Shown here: piece after piece, positions 28,250 through 41,056 of the stretch | How positions within the stretch are numbered: the first letter of the stretch is position 1 | Layout of the letters: each line of letters opens with the position of its first letter | Assembly: GCF_932294415.1 (NCBI RefSeq) | Contig: NC_065543.1 | Span: 41,934,277 to 41,998,276, forward strand | From: Quercus robur | Taxonomy: Eukaryota; Streptophyta; Magnoliopsida; Fagales; Fagaceae | Direction of reading: 5' to 3' | Length of the DNA stretch: 64,000 nucleotides | Made by a program: the position numbers and the translations under genes | Notes under the pieces: model-generated | Databases searched by the model: none | Told to the model about the DNA's origin: nothing | What the model saw: the letters and a program-made list of their open reading frames with translations, nothing else

Positions 28250-29588
28250 ATGAACAGGTTTCTATACTGTGGAGTTATGAGGGCTAAAGCTTCCCAAAAG
28301 GGTCTCAGTTTCTTCAATTCTTTCAATCTCTCAAGGTATGTTATCGCTTTTCAGTTTCTGGGTTTGTTGAAAATGTTTGGAATATTGCTTGCTTTATGTT
28401 GCTTTTTGAGAATTTTTGTCATTCAGAGTATTGGGTTTGCTTCTCTCTCTCTCAAAAAGAAGAAGAAGAAAAGACTGTTGGGTTTGTTTTTGGTGCTGTG
28501 AATTGATGGGTTTTGCATTCATATAATTGTTTTAAAAAAAAAATTTATTTAGAAAAAGAAGAAGAAGAAGGTAATCTGTTTGTAGCTATGTCGGAGACTA
28601 TTACAGATGTATTATAGTTTTTACCTTACTTGTTACAGACTGACTCTTGTAGTAGATCCCAAGTAATTGGTATGAGGCATTTATAAAATAGTAAGGTTTG
28701 CTGTTTTGATGATTTCTGATACTTCAGTGGTCCGTTGTAACTTGGAGGTGGGTCGTGTTGGGGCACATATATGCTGTTTGGACTCTTTAATTGTGTGCTA
28801 TTCCAATAAGCAGAATGCATTCTATATCCCCCATTGATTGTGTAGACATACACATTGAAGCTAATTCATAAAAGTTCTTTTAGTAGCCGTATTTTAATTT
28901 TTAGATTGCTTATTTTAGATTCAAGATCATAGACTGAAAATTAAATTGGAATATGATTATGTTTGTCAAACTGGTCATGAGTTCCCCATCTATTTATTTT
29001 TTGTAAATGAAATGCATTTGGAGTCAGAATCCTAGATGGCTTCGGGCCCTTCTACCTCTACAATTTTCAAGGCAGTCCATAAGATAAAACTGTCATGTAT
29101 TCATACCTCTAATGAGTTTATAAGGTTATTATGGGATCTGTTCCTGATGATTTGATGATTCTTCCTTGGAAGATTTTGTAATATTTGAAAAGATTTGCTT
29201 GTGCTGTGGAAGGTTTAGTTTAACTGTTTTCTTATTTGTGCCAAATATATGGGCTCTGAAGTTGATTTACCTGTCACTCTGTATGTTTTATTTCTAGTGG
29301 TTTCTCTGATAACAATTTCATCTTCATGGCAGATCTGTTCATTCCATACCCTTTGCTACTGTAGATGTTGAAGAGATATCAGGTTCTCAACCGGCTGAAG
29401 TTCACAACTTGGGTAGGTACTGCTACTTCAGGAGTATGTTTTACTCAAAAATCGATGTTTATTATAGATAATGCCCCACAGCTAACAAGAATTGAAAACA
29501 AAGAAACAAACAAGTTAACTTTACAAGGATCAGCTAGGTGTAATTCTCTATAATGATTCTCTAGTTGCTTTTTGCTCTGTTTTTAGTT

Positions 29589-29623
<35 letters not shown>

Positions 29624-30346
29624 TACACCTTAAAAATATAAGTTGAATGTATGAAATATTGATCTATTATCCTGAACCCCACTTTCCCTTCCCCGAAAGA
29701 AAGGACAGTTTTGTTGCTTCTACTACTGAAGCTTAGACTCAGCCACTAGAATAATGTTGTTTTCTTTGTCATATCTTAGCTGAATTAGGTTGCCTTGAAC
29801 TTATCTTTTTTATAAACCCACATTGATCAAGTATTATGAACATAGAATGTTGTCACTTTCAGTGCAGGGTAAATGGAAAACATCTTCAAATTGGAATACA
29901 CTTTTGGATCCTTTAAATGGAGAGCCATTCATTAAAGTTGCTGAGGTAGATGAAACAGGCATTCAGGTGTGTATCATGAGTAGTTTACAAGTGCTTTATT
30001 TTTGAAAAGATCTTCCCCATTATTGAGTGTACATAGAAGCTGAACTTAAGTCCTTATGCTTCATCATGCCATCTTTCCATTTTCCTTCTCTCATAAGTTC
30101 AATAATTTTATCTTTGAAATGATTAGCTTTTTTTTTTTTTTTTTTTTTTTGGGCTCCATCTTTGACATGCTTACTTATGTTTGCATATTTATCATCTAAA
30201 TTCTTTCCCAATTGTGATTGGGTTATGCAGCCATTTGTGGAGAGCTTGTCCAAGTGTCCCAAACATGGTCTACACAATCCCTTTAAAGCACCAGAGAGGT
30301 TTGTGTTGCTTATTTGGTCTTTGTGTCCTTTTTTCTTCCCCTTGCT

Positions 30347-30381
<35 letters not shown>

Positions 30382-31829
30382 TGCACTGAGGATACTGTGA
30401 TTATTTAAAACCTGTTTTCTTAAAGAAGACCTTAATAACAATGTTCAATCAAATTAAAAGAACTGACTGCAAACCATCTTTTGCAGGTATCTTTTGTTTG
30501 GAGACATATCTGTAAAGGCAGCCCACATGCTTTCCATTCCAAAGGTAATGTACTGTAAGGAAAGAGATAATAATTTTTATAAAGTTTTTTCTCTTCTTTG
30601 AATTATGAATCGATTGTCTTATTCAGTGTCACATATATTAATTTTTAGTTGTTTTACCAAAGGTATAATAGATAATTTGTCTTGCATTAATTTTTTTTTT
30701 CCGTACAACTTTCAGGTTTCCGATTTCTTCACTAGGTTAATACAGAGAGTTGCTCCAAAGAGTTACAAGCAGGCTCTTGGTGAAGTTTATGTTACACAAA
30801 AGTTTTTTGAGAATTTCTCTGGTGATCAGGTACATCAACATGAAATCACTTTGAGCCTTTTTGGTGTTGCAAAGAAAAACGGGCTTCTTTTATATTGATA
30901 TATCTGTTATTGAAAATCTGTCAATTGGTTTCTTCTCATCCAAATAGATTCGATAATGATAAAATTACTGTTAATATTATGCTGCATTTATTATGACCGG
31001 CTTATATACTGGAAGAAATACCCTAGACATAATCATAAAACTTTTGTGTAATAAATTGTGTCATTATTCAGCTGTAATCTCTCTAGTAAAGTTGCTAATG
31101 AAGTTTTTTTTGCAATTTCTGTTTACAAATTTGGCAGGTTCGTTTCCTTGCGAGATCTTTTGCAGTACCTGGAGATCATCTTGGACAGCAAAGTCATGGT
31201 TTTCGTTGGCCTTATGGTCCTGTAAGTTGTTCCCTGTAAATATGATTGATACTAGTAGATTCAAGACCTTCATCAAATTTCTCAATAATTGCTAAATATC
31301 GAATTTTTAATAAAGGGAAAAGTTGGGAAATTTACTCCATTCAGAGTAGCTTGTTTGCACTTCAACCAATGATGGTTGAAAAGTTGTCATGGAAAAGAAT
31401 GTGTTAGGATTATTCTTGAGAGTGTAATAAAGATTTGTAACTAGGATCTTTTATATCTTCATTAGAGCTCTTTAATAGTTTGTTAGATCTTCTTAAGTAA
31501 TAAGATGCAGTCTGACCTGACTGTTTGAAATATAGACATGAAGTTCTCCTGTGTAGTAAGTGAATCTAGTAAGAATTTCATAGTAGGTCCTCTTTTACCG
31601 TGCTCTCAGGAAAAAAAAAGTCTAGTTTTTTTAATTAAGCACATGCTGCACAGGAGAAATGATCATTAAAAAGAAAAAGAAAAAAGGAGATGATTAAAAA
31701 AATATTATGGATCTTCGATGTGAAAAAGGCATTGATCTTTATGAGATAGATGCTTTCTCTAATTGGTTTAACTTTTTTTTATACCAGGCATACTATTTTG
31801 TCATCTCAACTTATCAAAAAAAGAACAAT

Positions 31830-31862
<33 letters not shown>

Positions 31863-34800
31863 ACTATCATGTCATCTTGATGTGGATTTTGGTTTCATTT
31901 TCTGAAAATATTTTCTCCATGTCAAGATGGATACAGACTGTCTCTTCATTAGTTTCTATTCAAGTTTTGGGTGTTCCAGAAATCCTTGTTTCGTCTGAAT
32001 AGTAGATAATGAATAATTTATATAGTCTCTTAATACTTTGCTAATATAAAAGACTGTCTGTGCAGGTTGCAATAATTACTCCTTTCAATTTTCCCCTGGA
32101 GATTCCTGTACTTCAGTTGATGGGTGCACTTTATATGGGCAACAAGCCTATTCTTAAAGTTGATAGCAAGGTATGCCTGTAATCTTTTATGTACTATGGT
32201 TGGTGTGAACTTTCTAATTGATAATATATTAATTAGTGCATACGATGTGAGAACTTGTTGCAGTGGGTACAATTGAGAAGAGAATGTACAAATTTCTAAT
32301 TAAAGAACATCAATGGATGTTCAATGGGAGTGAGAAAGAGAGTGAATAATGAGGATGATGCACATGGCTAGCAGAATGATGCTCTAAAATTTGTCTTTTC
32401 AGAAATTGGTGGAATAATGCCCAATTACCTACTTTAAAAATACTGTGATGGATTTTCTAAATTATTCTTTTGTATACTGGCATTCCTTTCTAGAAAAGTC
32501 TACTATTCTTTTTTTGAGATTTGTCTTATATAAAAATAGTGACTGATAATATTTCATAGGTGAGCATTGTCATGGAGCAAATGATGCGCTTACTTCATTA
32601 TTGTGGGTTACCTGCGGAAGACGTTGACTTCATAAATTCTGATGGGAAGACAATGAACAAGATATTATTGGAGGTTAGTTCATTAGATTGACAAATTTTG
32701 CTTTCTAATTCTTAATTATATCAGAGCCAGTTACTTTATTCCTGAAGATTTTTAATTGCTTGCTTATATGGTTTATTATGTGATCAAGCTTGCTCTTAAT
32801 CACTAGAACTTCTTGTGTATTCAACAACACTGGTGTAGGATTGTTGAATATTTGGTTATAATTTGTTGAAGTTTATTTACTAGACACTTTGGATATTTTG
32901 GGTCTCTCTCCCCAACTTGCAATTCTATAAGTGGTTTGTTTTGGTCATGGATTTGATATATTTCCAGTCCCGGAACCTTCCGTCTTCTTATATTCCATAT
33001 GTGTTCTTTCAACAGTTTTAACATTAAGTCAGTGAGCTGGACATCTGTACACTCAAAACAGTCAGAATATCAAACTTATGATCTGCTCCTTATCCCATGG
33101 TTATATGGTTACATGTATGATATCTAGAAAAGACGAAGTCTTAACACATATAATGGTAGTGTGGTGGAGGCAATTGTGGGGCTGCAGAGGTACTGGACCC
33201 TTTGATGGAGGCTTGAATGGGTTTGATGATAGTGTTGGTAATGGACCGTAAAGGCCAAAAAACAAAAAGATAAGGTGCTGTTGGTCCTGACAGTGGCTCA
33301 AGAAAACTTTTCTTCTTGGAAAAGTTATAGATACCTCTAACAGAAAATGCCTTGTACCTTTGATTTTGGAGTTCATTGTCTAATGTCTTTGCCCATTTGT
33401 TCTTATTACAGAATTAGCTCCCAGCCATGAATTTTACAATTCTTATAAATGTGCTTTATAACATGTAAATTTGTTAGAAGTGTATATAAAATCAAATTTC
33501 ATACTTATATTGCTCTTGTAGGGAAACCCACGAATGACCCTCTTTACTGGTAGCTCAAGAGTGGCAGACAAGTTGGCTGTTGACCTTAAGGGTCGCATTA
33601 AGTTGGAAGATGCAGGATTTGACTGGAAAGTTCTAGGGCCTGATGTTCAGGAGGTTACTTATCAACAATTTCAATATTAGATTATACAGTTTCAGCTATG
33701 TAATTTAATAATAGTCTTGTGGTATGTCTTATGGGTTTTTGGATTGCAGGAAGATTATGTTGCATGGGTCTGTGATCAGGATGCATACGCATGTAGTGGT
33801 CAGAAGTGCTCGGCACAATCAATATTATTCATGCATGAGGTTAGCTGTTTGCATTTGATGCTTATTAAGAATGTTCTATTATTAAGGCTGACAAGATGAC
33901 TTCTTATATCTTGGATTGTGTTTTGTCTTTTATTTCATCCGCATAGATTTGCTCATAGTCACAACATTGTGAATAGGACTTTGTAGTTTGTGACCAACCA
34001 ATTTCCTTTCATTAATCTTAATAATCTCATTGTTGTCCTTTTGCAGAACTGGTCTAGAACTTCACTTATATCCAAAATAAAAAACCTTGCTGAGAGAAGG
34101 AAATTAGAAGATTTAACTGTTGGCCCTGTCCTTACTGTAAGTGTGCTACTTCTCCTTCTATTTTTAATTATCTCATTTATATGATCTTCAAAAATACCAC
34201 TTATGAAGCATCCAATTAATAGCATTCTTACTACCATCCTGGATGATTTAAAAAGTGCATTTTGGAGTAGCAACATTTGAACTGATAGATTTTTTGGATT
34301 GCAAAGTAGAAGTCCTTGAAGAAGCCATTTAATGGTTTTACCTTGATGTGTTCATGATGTGGAGATGATAGGCTTCTGGAATACTGGGCTAAATCTCAAA
34401 AGTGGTTGGTCAGTCAAACCAGTTGAGCAGGGGGGCTTAGGCAATTAACCCTTTAGGGATTTGACCAACCTTTGCGATATTGATCAGAAAAAACCCAGGC
34501 AACCTAGACATCTTTCCATGCATATAGGACACTATGAAGTATGGCATATTTATTTGATCCACAGATCTCTTGAATTTTTTTTCCTAATACTATTATCCAT
34601 TTCATCCTACACATGAGCAAAGCTATTCTGATTGTTAACTTTGCTTTTCTCTTTGGTTGTTGCAGTTCACAACTGAAGCCATGCTAGAGCACTTGAATAA
34701 ATTGCTTCAGATACCAGGTTCAAAACTACTCTTTGGCGGTGAACCTATAAAGAACCATTCAATTCCATCCATATATGGTGCTATAAAACCAACGGCCGTT

Positions 34801-36019
34801 TATGTCCCACTTGAAGAAATTATGAAAGAAAACACTTATGAGCTTGTTACAAGAGAGATTTTTGGACCATTCCAGGTAAATAAGATAGGACTCTTTCAGG
34901 ATAATTATTTTGGTTTTGAATTTTTGGTGTATTACTAAATTTTATTCAACATTTTATGTCAAATTGTTTGTGATCACATACAAGTGTCCTGAGTATATTG
35001 GATCACAACATTTTTACATTGGCTATTCAAATTTTAGTACTATTTAAAAATATTAACTTTGCTAGAGCTTAAAGCTGGGCCTGGATACTAAAATCTCTGT
35101 GCTGCATCGGGAATTGGGACTAGTGTATCCCAAATAATACTGTACACTCTTTTTTCAGTGTCAGGGCTTGTTCAGTTGCTGAGAATTTTAAATATCGAGA
35201 GTTATAACTTCTTGATAGTTTAAACTTAAAAGAAATAAAATTCCTGAGAGTTGGATTTTATGCTGTGCAGATATACTTTGAATTTAAATGTTTATACAAA
35301 GCTAATACTGTTTGAATTACATTATGGCTCTCTGCTTCAACCTCTATTAAGTGAACTTTGAATGATTTACAATTTTCTACTATGATACTAAGTAGTGGTT
35401 AGAAGCACATGGATTATTTCACAAATATATTACAGTAGTTACATACAAACTGAAAAAGATTGTGCAGTTTCAAAGTAGGTAGGCTTGCTTTTGTGACACA
35501 TGAATGGTCTGATCTTCAGATGATCACGTTTAGTATTTTGAGCTGTTATATGGGGGCAGTGAAGCCAGAAAGCAACTTTCACAACTTCAAAGGTGTTCTC
35601 GGTATCTAAGAGTTGCTGGAAACCTAAAAAAAAAGATCACAAAAAAAATATAAGGAAATAAGAATGTCATTACTTCTCTGGGTTCTCTGTGTGTGTGATT
35701 TGTACATGAACATATGACTGTGTGTGCACACTCATTGAGAAAGAGAAAGTTGGAAATGGGAAGTGTGTCCTTAATTTTTTTTTTTTTTTAAAATTGTATT
35801 TTACACAAAGGAATGAATTGTAATAGCTGGATGTTAATGTTACTGACATCTTCATGTTTGATCCTAGACTAATATTTACAAAATGTTATTTTGTATTTGC
35901 TCCTAGATTATTACCGACTACAAAAAAGAAAAACTTCCAATGGTGTTGGATGCTCTCGAGAGGATGCATGCACATTTAACAGCTGCTGTGGTTTCAAATG
36001 ATCCCCTGTTCCTACAGGC

Positions 36020-36057
<38 letters not shown>

Positions 36058-36905
36058 AATTTCAGTAATAATTTTTTTAACCCCAAGCTCAACTTCAGTA
36101 TGCCCCATAATTTAGATTACCTTGTTTGTTATTTTTATGTCTTTATTGGGATATGGTTAATATAAAGTAAGTAATGCGTTACAGGAGACAATTTCTAGTT
36201 TCATGAAATGCTTTGTGCATTTAGTGTTCTAATTCTTGATGACTAAGAACCTTCACTGCAATGGCTGGCCCAAAGTCCCAACTGTTGACCTTGGTGTTGC
36301 TTTAAATACCAATGGCTCATTGTCATGTAGGAGCTCAAACTGTTTAATGAAGGTGTCACCTACTACTTCTGGTTCTTTTATTTTTTGTTTTCTTCTGTTT
36401 TGGGAAAGAGGGGGAGGGGGGCTCGGACATGATGGTATAAGTTTCACTTCCATAAAATTGTGCAGCCCCATGATGGTATCCTGCAATCTTGTGTGTATGG
36501 AGCAGTCTCCTGGATCCTTTTTCTAAAAAAGAAAGTGCTTCTCTAAATGGTGATTTTCAGCTCCATCATCTCAGTTTAGTGTAGTTACGTCATAAATCAA
36601 TGTGCAGGAAGTTATTGGAAAAACAGTGAATGGGACTACTTATGCTGGATTAAGAGCAAGAACAACTGGAGCTCCACAAAATCACTGGTATGCTGGAAAT
36701 AAATAGTCTCTTTCCTTAATGAGAAGATTGCCATGTGATTTTGTCATTAACAACTGTATGTGACAGGTTTGGACCAGCTGGAGACCCCAGGGGTGCCGGA
36801 ATTGGGACCCCAGAAGCAATAAAGCTTGTTTGGTCTTGCCATAGAGAGATTATATACGATATCGGCCCCATGCCAAGAAACTGGGAAATTCCACCATCTA
36901 CTTGA
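28250..36905 (+). CDS. ALDH12A1: delta-1-pyrroline-5-carboxylate dehydrogenase, mitochondrial
   Basis: Oxidises glutamate-semialdehyde/P5C to glutamate with NAD+, the second step of proline breakdown in mitochondria. The sixteen exons are 28250-28335, 29333-29412, 29863-29966, 30231-30298, 30487-30544, 30716-30829, 31138-31221, 32066-32170, 32560-32673, 33522-33653, 33750-33839, 34047-34136, 34666-34875, 35907-36017, 36608-36687 and 36767-36905. They give 554 aa, the usual length for plant ALDH12. The N terminus (MNRFLYCGVMRAK…) is basic and lacks acidic residues, as in a mitochondrial presequence. FTGSS lies at about 279-283 (cofactor loop), KLEDAGFDWK around 298-307, and the catalytic Cys335 in SGQKCSA. 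The C terminus ends EIPPST, typical of the family. Introns are GT-AG except the one after exon 14, which starts GC. All exon joins keep frame and no inactivating change is seen. Confidence 0.96.
36018..36053 (+). promoter_or_regulatory. GC splice donor followed by a (CT)n tract
   Basis: Exon 14 of ALDH12A1 ends …CTACAG, followed by GCAACT and a long (CT)n run. The family sequence requires the join exactly here (…FLQ|EV…). The nearest GT downstream (36065) would add 47 nt and break the frame. The site is therefore a GC-AG intron. Confidence 0.75.
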
Positions 36906-38003
36906 GAAGTCACACTCACAACAGAAGAAGAGAAACAAATATAACTTACAATGCCTACAAGCAATTTTCTTCTGACTTCATTGACGCAAGACAATACAGT
37001 GGGGAGCAGTGGTGTCCTTTACTCGCTCACGATTTTCATTAATAAATTGGGATGTTTAGTTTGGCTTTTTATTTGGCCAATTTAGCTTATTCGACTAGTG
37101 CATAATTTTTAAAACCTCACTTTTTGGCACAATTGTATTTTTGCCAAATGAGAATGAAAATAAGCTGTCCAAAAAAAAAAAATTGTGTCAGTACTTGTTA
37201 CTGACCAGTTCTCTCCTCTCTGTAATAATTGGTAGTTTATCAAACAATCCACAAGGGACTACAGTTTTGATGAGTATTCCTCCTTGGACAGCCTTCTCGG
37301 ATGGTCATGATCAGACTTCACTTCTTTACTTACTAACACGGATTCTTAGGAAGGTGTTTACCCGTTCTCGGACTACTTAATGTCCTCGGATTGAGTTCCT
37401 AGCCTAATATATATATATATATATATATATAGATATGCATTCTTGGGTTTATCACCTTTACAATAATAATAATAATAATAAGGAAAAATTTTTTGATAGC
37501 AAATGTTATTAATTTTATGTTTATTTTTAGTTTACATTGATTTAAATTTGGTCTAAATGAGAAGGAAACCTCAGTTGAAGCTTAAGTCCAACATAAAAAT
37601 AAATTTTATTTTCGCTATTTATATATTATTTTTTAAATTTTCCCGTACCTTTATTTTTTCTTATTAAAGTCAAATTAAACCTTTCTTTTTCTTTAATTAA
37701 TTAAATAATTTTTATTCTTTAGCTTTTGCACTAATAACTTATTTGGCACAAAAATTAAACAATTATATAGATATGTGGAGCAAAATTAGACTTTAATTGA
37801 AAATCTAATTAAATTTTTTATTCAACTTTGACTTTAAATATATATACACACACACAATTATTACTATTTATTTTTTAGCATTTGAGAAATCAAGTTGGCC
37901 TTTAAAAAAAATAATGAGCTTTTTACATGCAAAGAGAACATGACAATTATTAAAGAAATTTCAAAACTAATATACTTGGGTTTAAAATTAAAAAAACAAA
38001 TCT
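36906..38003. other. intergenic, 3' flank of ALDH12A1
   Basis: AT-rich. It has a (TA)n run at about 37409-37432 and an (AAT)n run at about 37463-37480. No gene recognised. Confidence 0.6.
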
Positions 38004-38054
38004 AGTAACACAAATTATTATTATTATTATTTTTTATGAGAAGTAACACAAATT
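38004..38054 (-). mobile_element. micro-insertion: (ATT)n-poly(T) plus ATGAGA between 13-bp direct repeats
   Basis: AGTAACACAAATT occurs at 38004-38016 and 38042-38054 without mismatch, around a 25-bp insert ending ATTTTTTATGAGA. On the minus strand this reads TCTCAT followed by an A-rich tail. Confidence 0.6.
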
Positions 38055-38448
38055 GTTAATATGATATATTGTGATTGGCATATAATAAAAATTGTGTCAT
38101 AATATGTCTATCTAAGGTGATGTTTCACTAATTGAATTTTATTTTATTTTTTTAAAGTCAAGCACTAATTAGTAATTACAACTTATCATCTTAATAAGTT
38201 GATAAAAATTTATGATATGTATATTTTTTCTCTTATAGTTTAAAATAGGAGAGAAAGAGCCATGTAACTCTATTGATACATTCTAATATTTTCAATCACG
38301 ACATTTATAGTTTAAATTCTTCTCCTTCATTATAATTATCAAATTTATAATTTAAGATATATAATTATATATAAGCCCTCGATGGAGCGAAACATCATAT
38401 TTTCTTTAAATAGTAAAAAATATATTTTCACCTATCAAAAATATATAT

Positions 38449-39167
38449 TGTAGGGACACGATTTTAGTTGACCCGATCCTGGGCGGTCAGGCCTTGGTCA
38501 AAAGGTCCCACACAATGAATTTTTGTAGAGTGTGGGTTGAAGAACTCGGTTACAGTTGGATTAAACGGTTCGTTGCATGGGCTCAGGAGATATAGAAACA
38601 CGAATCCAGAAAGTGGATGTGAAGGGGGGAATTTTATTCATGGGCACGTATGCGTACAATGAAACTTCGCTCCTCTGTTCACTCTCTCTCCGGTTTTTCC
38701 CATCCCCCTCTCTTGAGGGACTCTTACATATTATATAGGCCCCCCTTTTATCATCTGGGCCTTACATTTGTTGATCATCCAAACCCCTACTTGAGCACCT
38801 GTCCCATCAGATGCCCCTACCAGTTCTTTGTGAGTTGCAGTGACCAAGGTAGCACTGTTCAGGGGTCTTCTCTTCATTAATGCGGCCAGGAGAGTAGTTG
38901 TGGTGCATTTAATGTGGTGGTGACAGCATTTGCTGGGATATTTTGGGTCTCCTTTCTTTTTACGTGTTTGGAGTGAGGGCTACAGTAGCTAGGATGCATC
39001 GTTGACCTGGACTTTGGAACATCCGTGGAGGAATTACTCCTCGGACGTGTTCTCCTTGTTCCCATGGGCCTGAGCAAGGATTCTGGGCCGCGACGTCTCC
39101 TCGGACAGAATGGTCCTCGGACGGGCCCAAGGCCCAGCCAACATGTTATTCTGGACCGGTCCCCACA
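38449..39167 (-). mobile_element. solo LTR
   Basis: Bounded by TGTAGGGACACG and GGTCCCCACA, 719 bp. It is flanked by TATAT on both sides (38444-38448, 39168-39172); the duplication is perfect but the sequence is low-complexity. Its ends, TTTTTGTAGAGTGTGGG and GTCCCATCAG words match the LTRs of the 18.6-22.3 kb element and the 53.9-kb solo LTR, so it belongs to the same broad family. Orientation is by that similarity and by GCCTATATAA on the minus strand at about 38732-38740. Confidence 0.78.
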
Positions 39168-39435
39168 TATATAATTTCATAACCAAATAAAATCATAATT
39201 AATAAATAATACTAAAAGATATATAATTTTATATATAAAATTAATCATAATAAATCTCTAATATATATATATATTTATTTATATAATTTCAATACATGGG
39301 CCTAGGCTTTTAAGTTTAGCCCATGAAACTTCGGTCATGGATACAGTCAGTACAAGCCCATGTTCTTGTGTTGTATCTTGTTAGAGTATTCGAGAGGCGC
39401 CAAAATCTCCTCAGACATTGAAGCTCAGCTCGGCT

Positions 39436-39448
39436 AGGGTTAGGGTTT
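39436..39448 (+). promoter_or_regulatory. telo-box in the leader of the 39.9-kb gene
   Basis: AGGGTTAGGGTTT contains the reverse complement of AAACCCTAA. Telo-boxes are common in promoters and leaders of plant ribosomal-protein, nucleolar and cell-cycle genes. Confidence 0.5.
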
Positions 39449-39629
39449 CGCTTTTGCTTTCGCCGCCGCACCGTTCCCCTTCAGGTTCGAATTCCCTATC
39501 TCCATGTAACCTCAACTCAATAAAGTTTCAATCTTTAACTGAAACATTTTCAAAAAACAATTGGGATATTGATTCTGTTTTGTTCTATAGCTTCACTGTA
39601 ACATCAATGAAACGAAACTAGAAACTTTA

Positions 39630-39866
39630 TGCTCTACTTGTTTTGGCTGAAGAGTTTGCATTAATTTTTTTATATGGGTTTTTATTCTATTTAGTTTTAG
39701 TGTTTGATTCAGAGTTATATGCTTGTTTACTGCTCAGGTTTTGAGCTTTTGCTTTCCTTTGGCTGAAAATTTTGCAGTAGATTTTTTTTTTTTGGGTTTA
39801 TTCTCTTTGGTTTTAGTGTTTGATTCAGAGCTATATATTTGTTTACTACTCAGGTTTTGAGCTTTG
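39630..39866 (+). repeat. 116-bp tandem duplication in the 5' leader intron
   Basis: The block running from TTTGGCTGAA… to …CAGGTTTTGAGCTTTTGCTTTCC is present twice, offset 116 bp. Each copy ends with a splice-acceptor-like CTCAG|GTTTTGAG (AG at 39736-39737 and 39852-39853). A donor-like CAG|GTTCG lies at 39485. The second acceptor is 30 bp before the ATG of the gene. Confidence 0.7.
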
Positions 39867-39883
39867 CTTTCCAAATATTTGCT

Positions 39884-41056
39884 ATGACTTTGCTTGAAGT
39901 GATAATAAAGGCCTCGGCCAATACCGAGTCAGTTGCTTCCGAGTCAGAATACCCTATTGTTCTCAACCCGGATGATGTTTTGCTGAGGCCTAAACTTGAA
40001 GACCCAAATCCCACATTGCTTGTTAACCCTGTTATCGGTTGGCAAATATCGCAAACCGATTCTGAAGTCATTGAAATGGGGAAAAAGTTCTGTACTAAGC
40101 TAAAGCGGAAGCTCAAGAACCCGATTGATTTTGATAAGGATGAGTTTTTACTGATTTTGAATCAGTTTCTTGAGAAAATTAGGGACAAAGTTGGTGTATC
40201 CATTGGGATTGATTCGTCTGAAAGTGGGTATGCTCGGGCCTGGATTGAACGGCTAGGGTCTTTCATGGGTAAAGATGTTGCTGGTTTGGTTTTGGATGGG
40301 TGTGTGGATTTTGAAATTTGGGATTTGGTTGAGGTTCTGATTGTTAATGGGGTTATTGATCATTCTTTTTATTCGAATTTGGTCAATAGACTTGTGGCGA
40401 AGAAGAGGTCAGACTTGTTATGTCTTTGTATTAAGCATGCATCGGATCTTGGGGCATCTGAATTACTTGCCATTTTGAAGTATTTTCTTTGTCCGGCGAA
40501 AGATGCTTATGGTAGTATGGTGGATGTGAGGAAAGAATGGGAGAAGCAGGCTTTGTCAGCAATTGAGAAAGCAAGCGAAAGGAGTGTCACGGGGAAGAAA
40601 GCACGTTTGGCGAAGGAGGCTTCAATTTTGCTTATGGTGGCACATGATGGGTTCTCTGCATCAGAGCTTTGTTTGCACTATTTGCTGGCGTCCTCAAATA
40701 TTGATGCAGTGACATTATCATCATCAATTGGAAATTTGAATGGTAAAGAGATGATGAATTTGATTCGGTATTTGGGGAAGTGGTTGAAGAAGTACGAGCA
40801 ATTTCCTCAAGCAGTTCCATGTCCTGAAGCATCATATAAGTTAGGTTTGAAGGCCTGCAGTTGGGTTCCTAAGCTTGAAGATGTCATCAACTGTGCTGGA
40901 TTGGTGCTGGATGAAAAATTTTCTTCGTTGATTTTGCATCCAGAATTCCATGAAGAGCTGAGATCCATGGGGGAAGTGGTTAGTTGTTTAGCATCAGAAG
41001 CTAGACTATGTTGTTTAATGGCTGATGTAGCCGACAGATTGAAAGTTGAAGTTTGA
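39884..41056 (+). CDS. conserved-looking helical protein of unknown function
   Basis: An uninterrupted single-exon frame of 390 aa. I start it at ATG 39884 (MTLLEVIIKA…), since the frame upstream has no ATG before the acceptor-like CTCAG at 39853. The product lacks a signal peptide and membrane segments. It is mostly predicted-helix-type sequence with alternating Leu/Ile and charged residues, a basic patch (KKFCTKLKRKLK, about 66-77) and a second at about 240-250 (SVTGKKARLAKEA). Codon use looks like an ordinary host gene and no stop interrupts it. A telo-box in the probable untranslated first exon (39436) and the basic patches hint at a nucleolar or translation-linked role. That is inference only; I do not recognise a named family. 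Confidence 0.8.
   Translation: MTLLEVIIKASANTESVASESEYPIVLNPDDVLLRPKLEDPNPTLLVNPVIGWQISQTDSEVIEMGKKFCTKLKRKLKNPIDFDKDEFLLILNQFLEKIRDKVGVSIGIDSSESGYARAWIERLGSFMGKDVAGLVLDGCVDFEIWDLVEVLIVNGVIDHSFYSNLVNRLVAKKRSDLLCLCIKHASDLGASELLAILKYFLCPAKDAYGSMVDVRKEWEKQALSAIEKASERSVTGKKARLAKEASILLMVAHDGFSASELCLHYLLASSNIDAVTLSSSIGNLNGKEMMNLIRYLGKWLKKYEQFPQAVPCPEASYKLGLKACSWVPKLEDVINCAGLVLDEKFSSLILHPEFHEELRSMGEVVSCLASEARLCCLMADVADRLKVEV

Noticed and set aside
30020-30408. Frames on both strands around 30.0-30.4 kb
   Set aside because: Intron 3 and exon 4 of ALDH12A1 read in other frames, plus a poly(T) run.
39839-39883. 15-codon upstream extension of the 39.9-kb gene
   Set aside because: It needs a TTG start and crosses a splice-acceptor-like CTCAG; ATG 39884 is the credible start.
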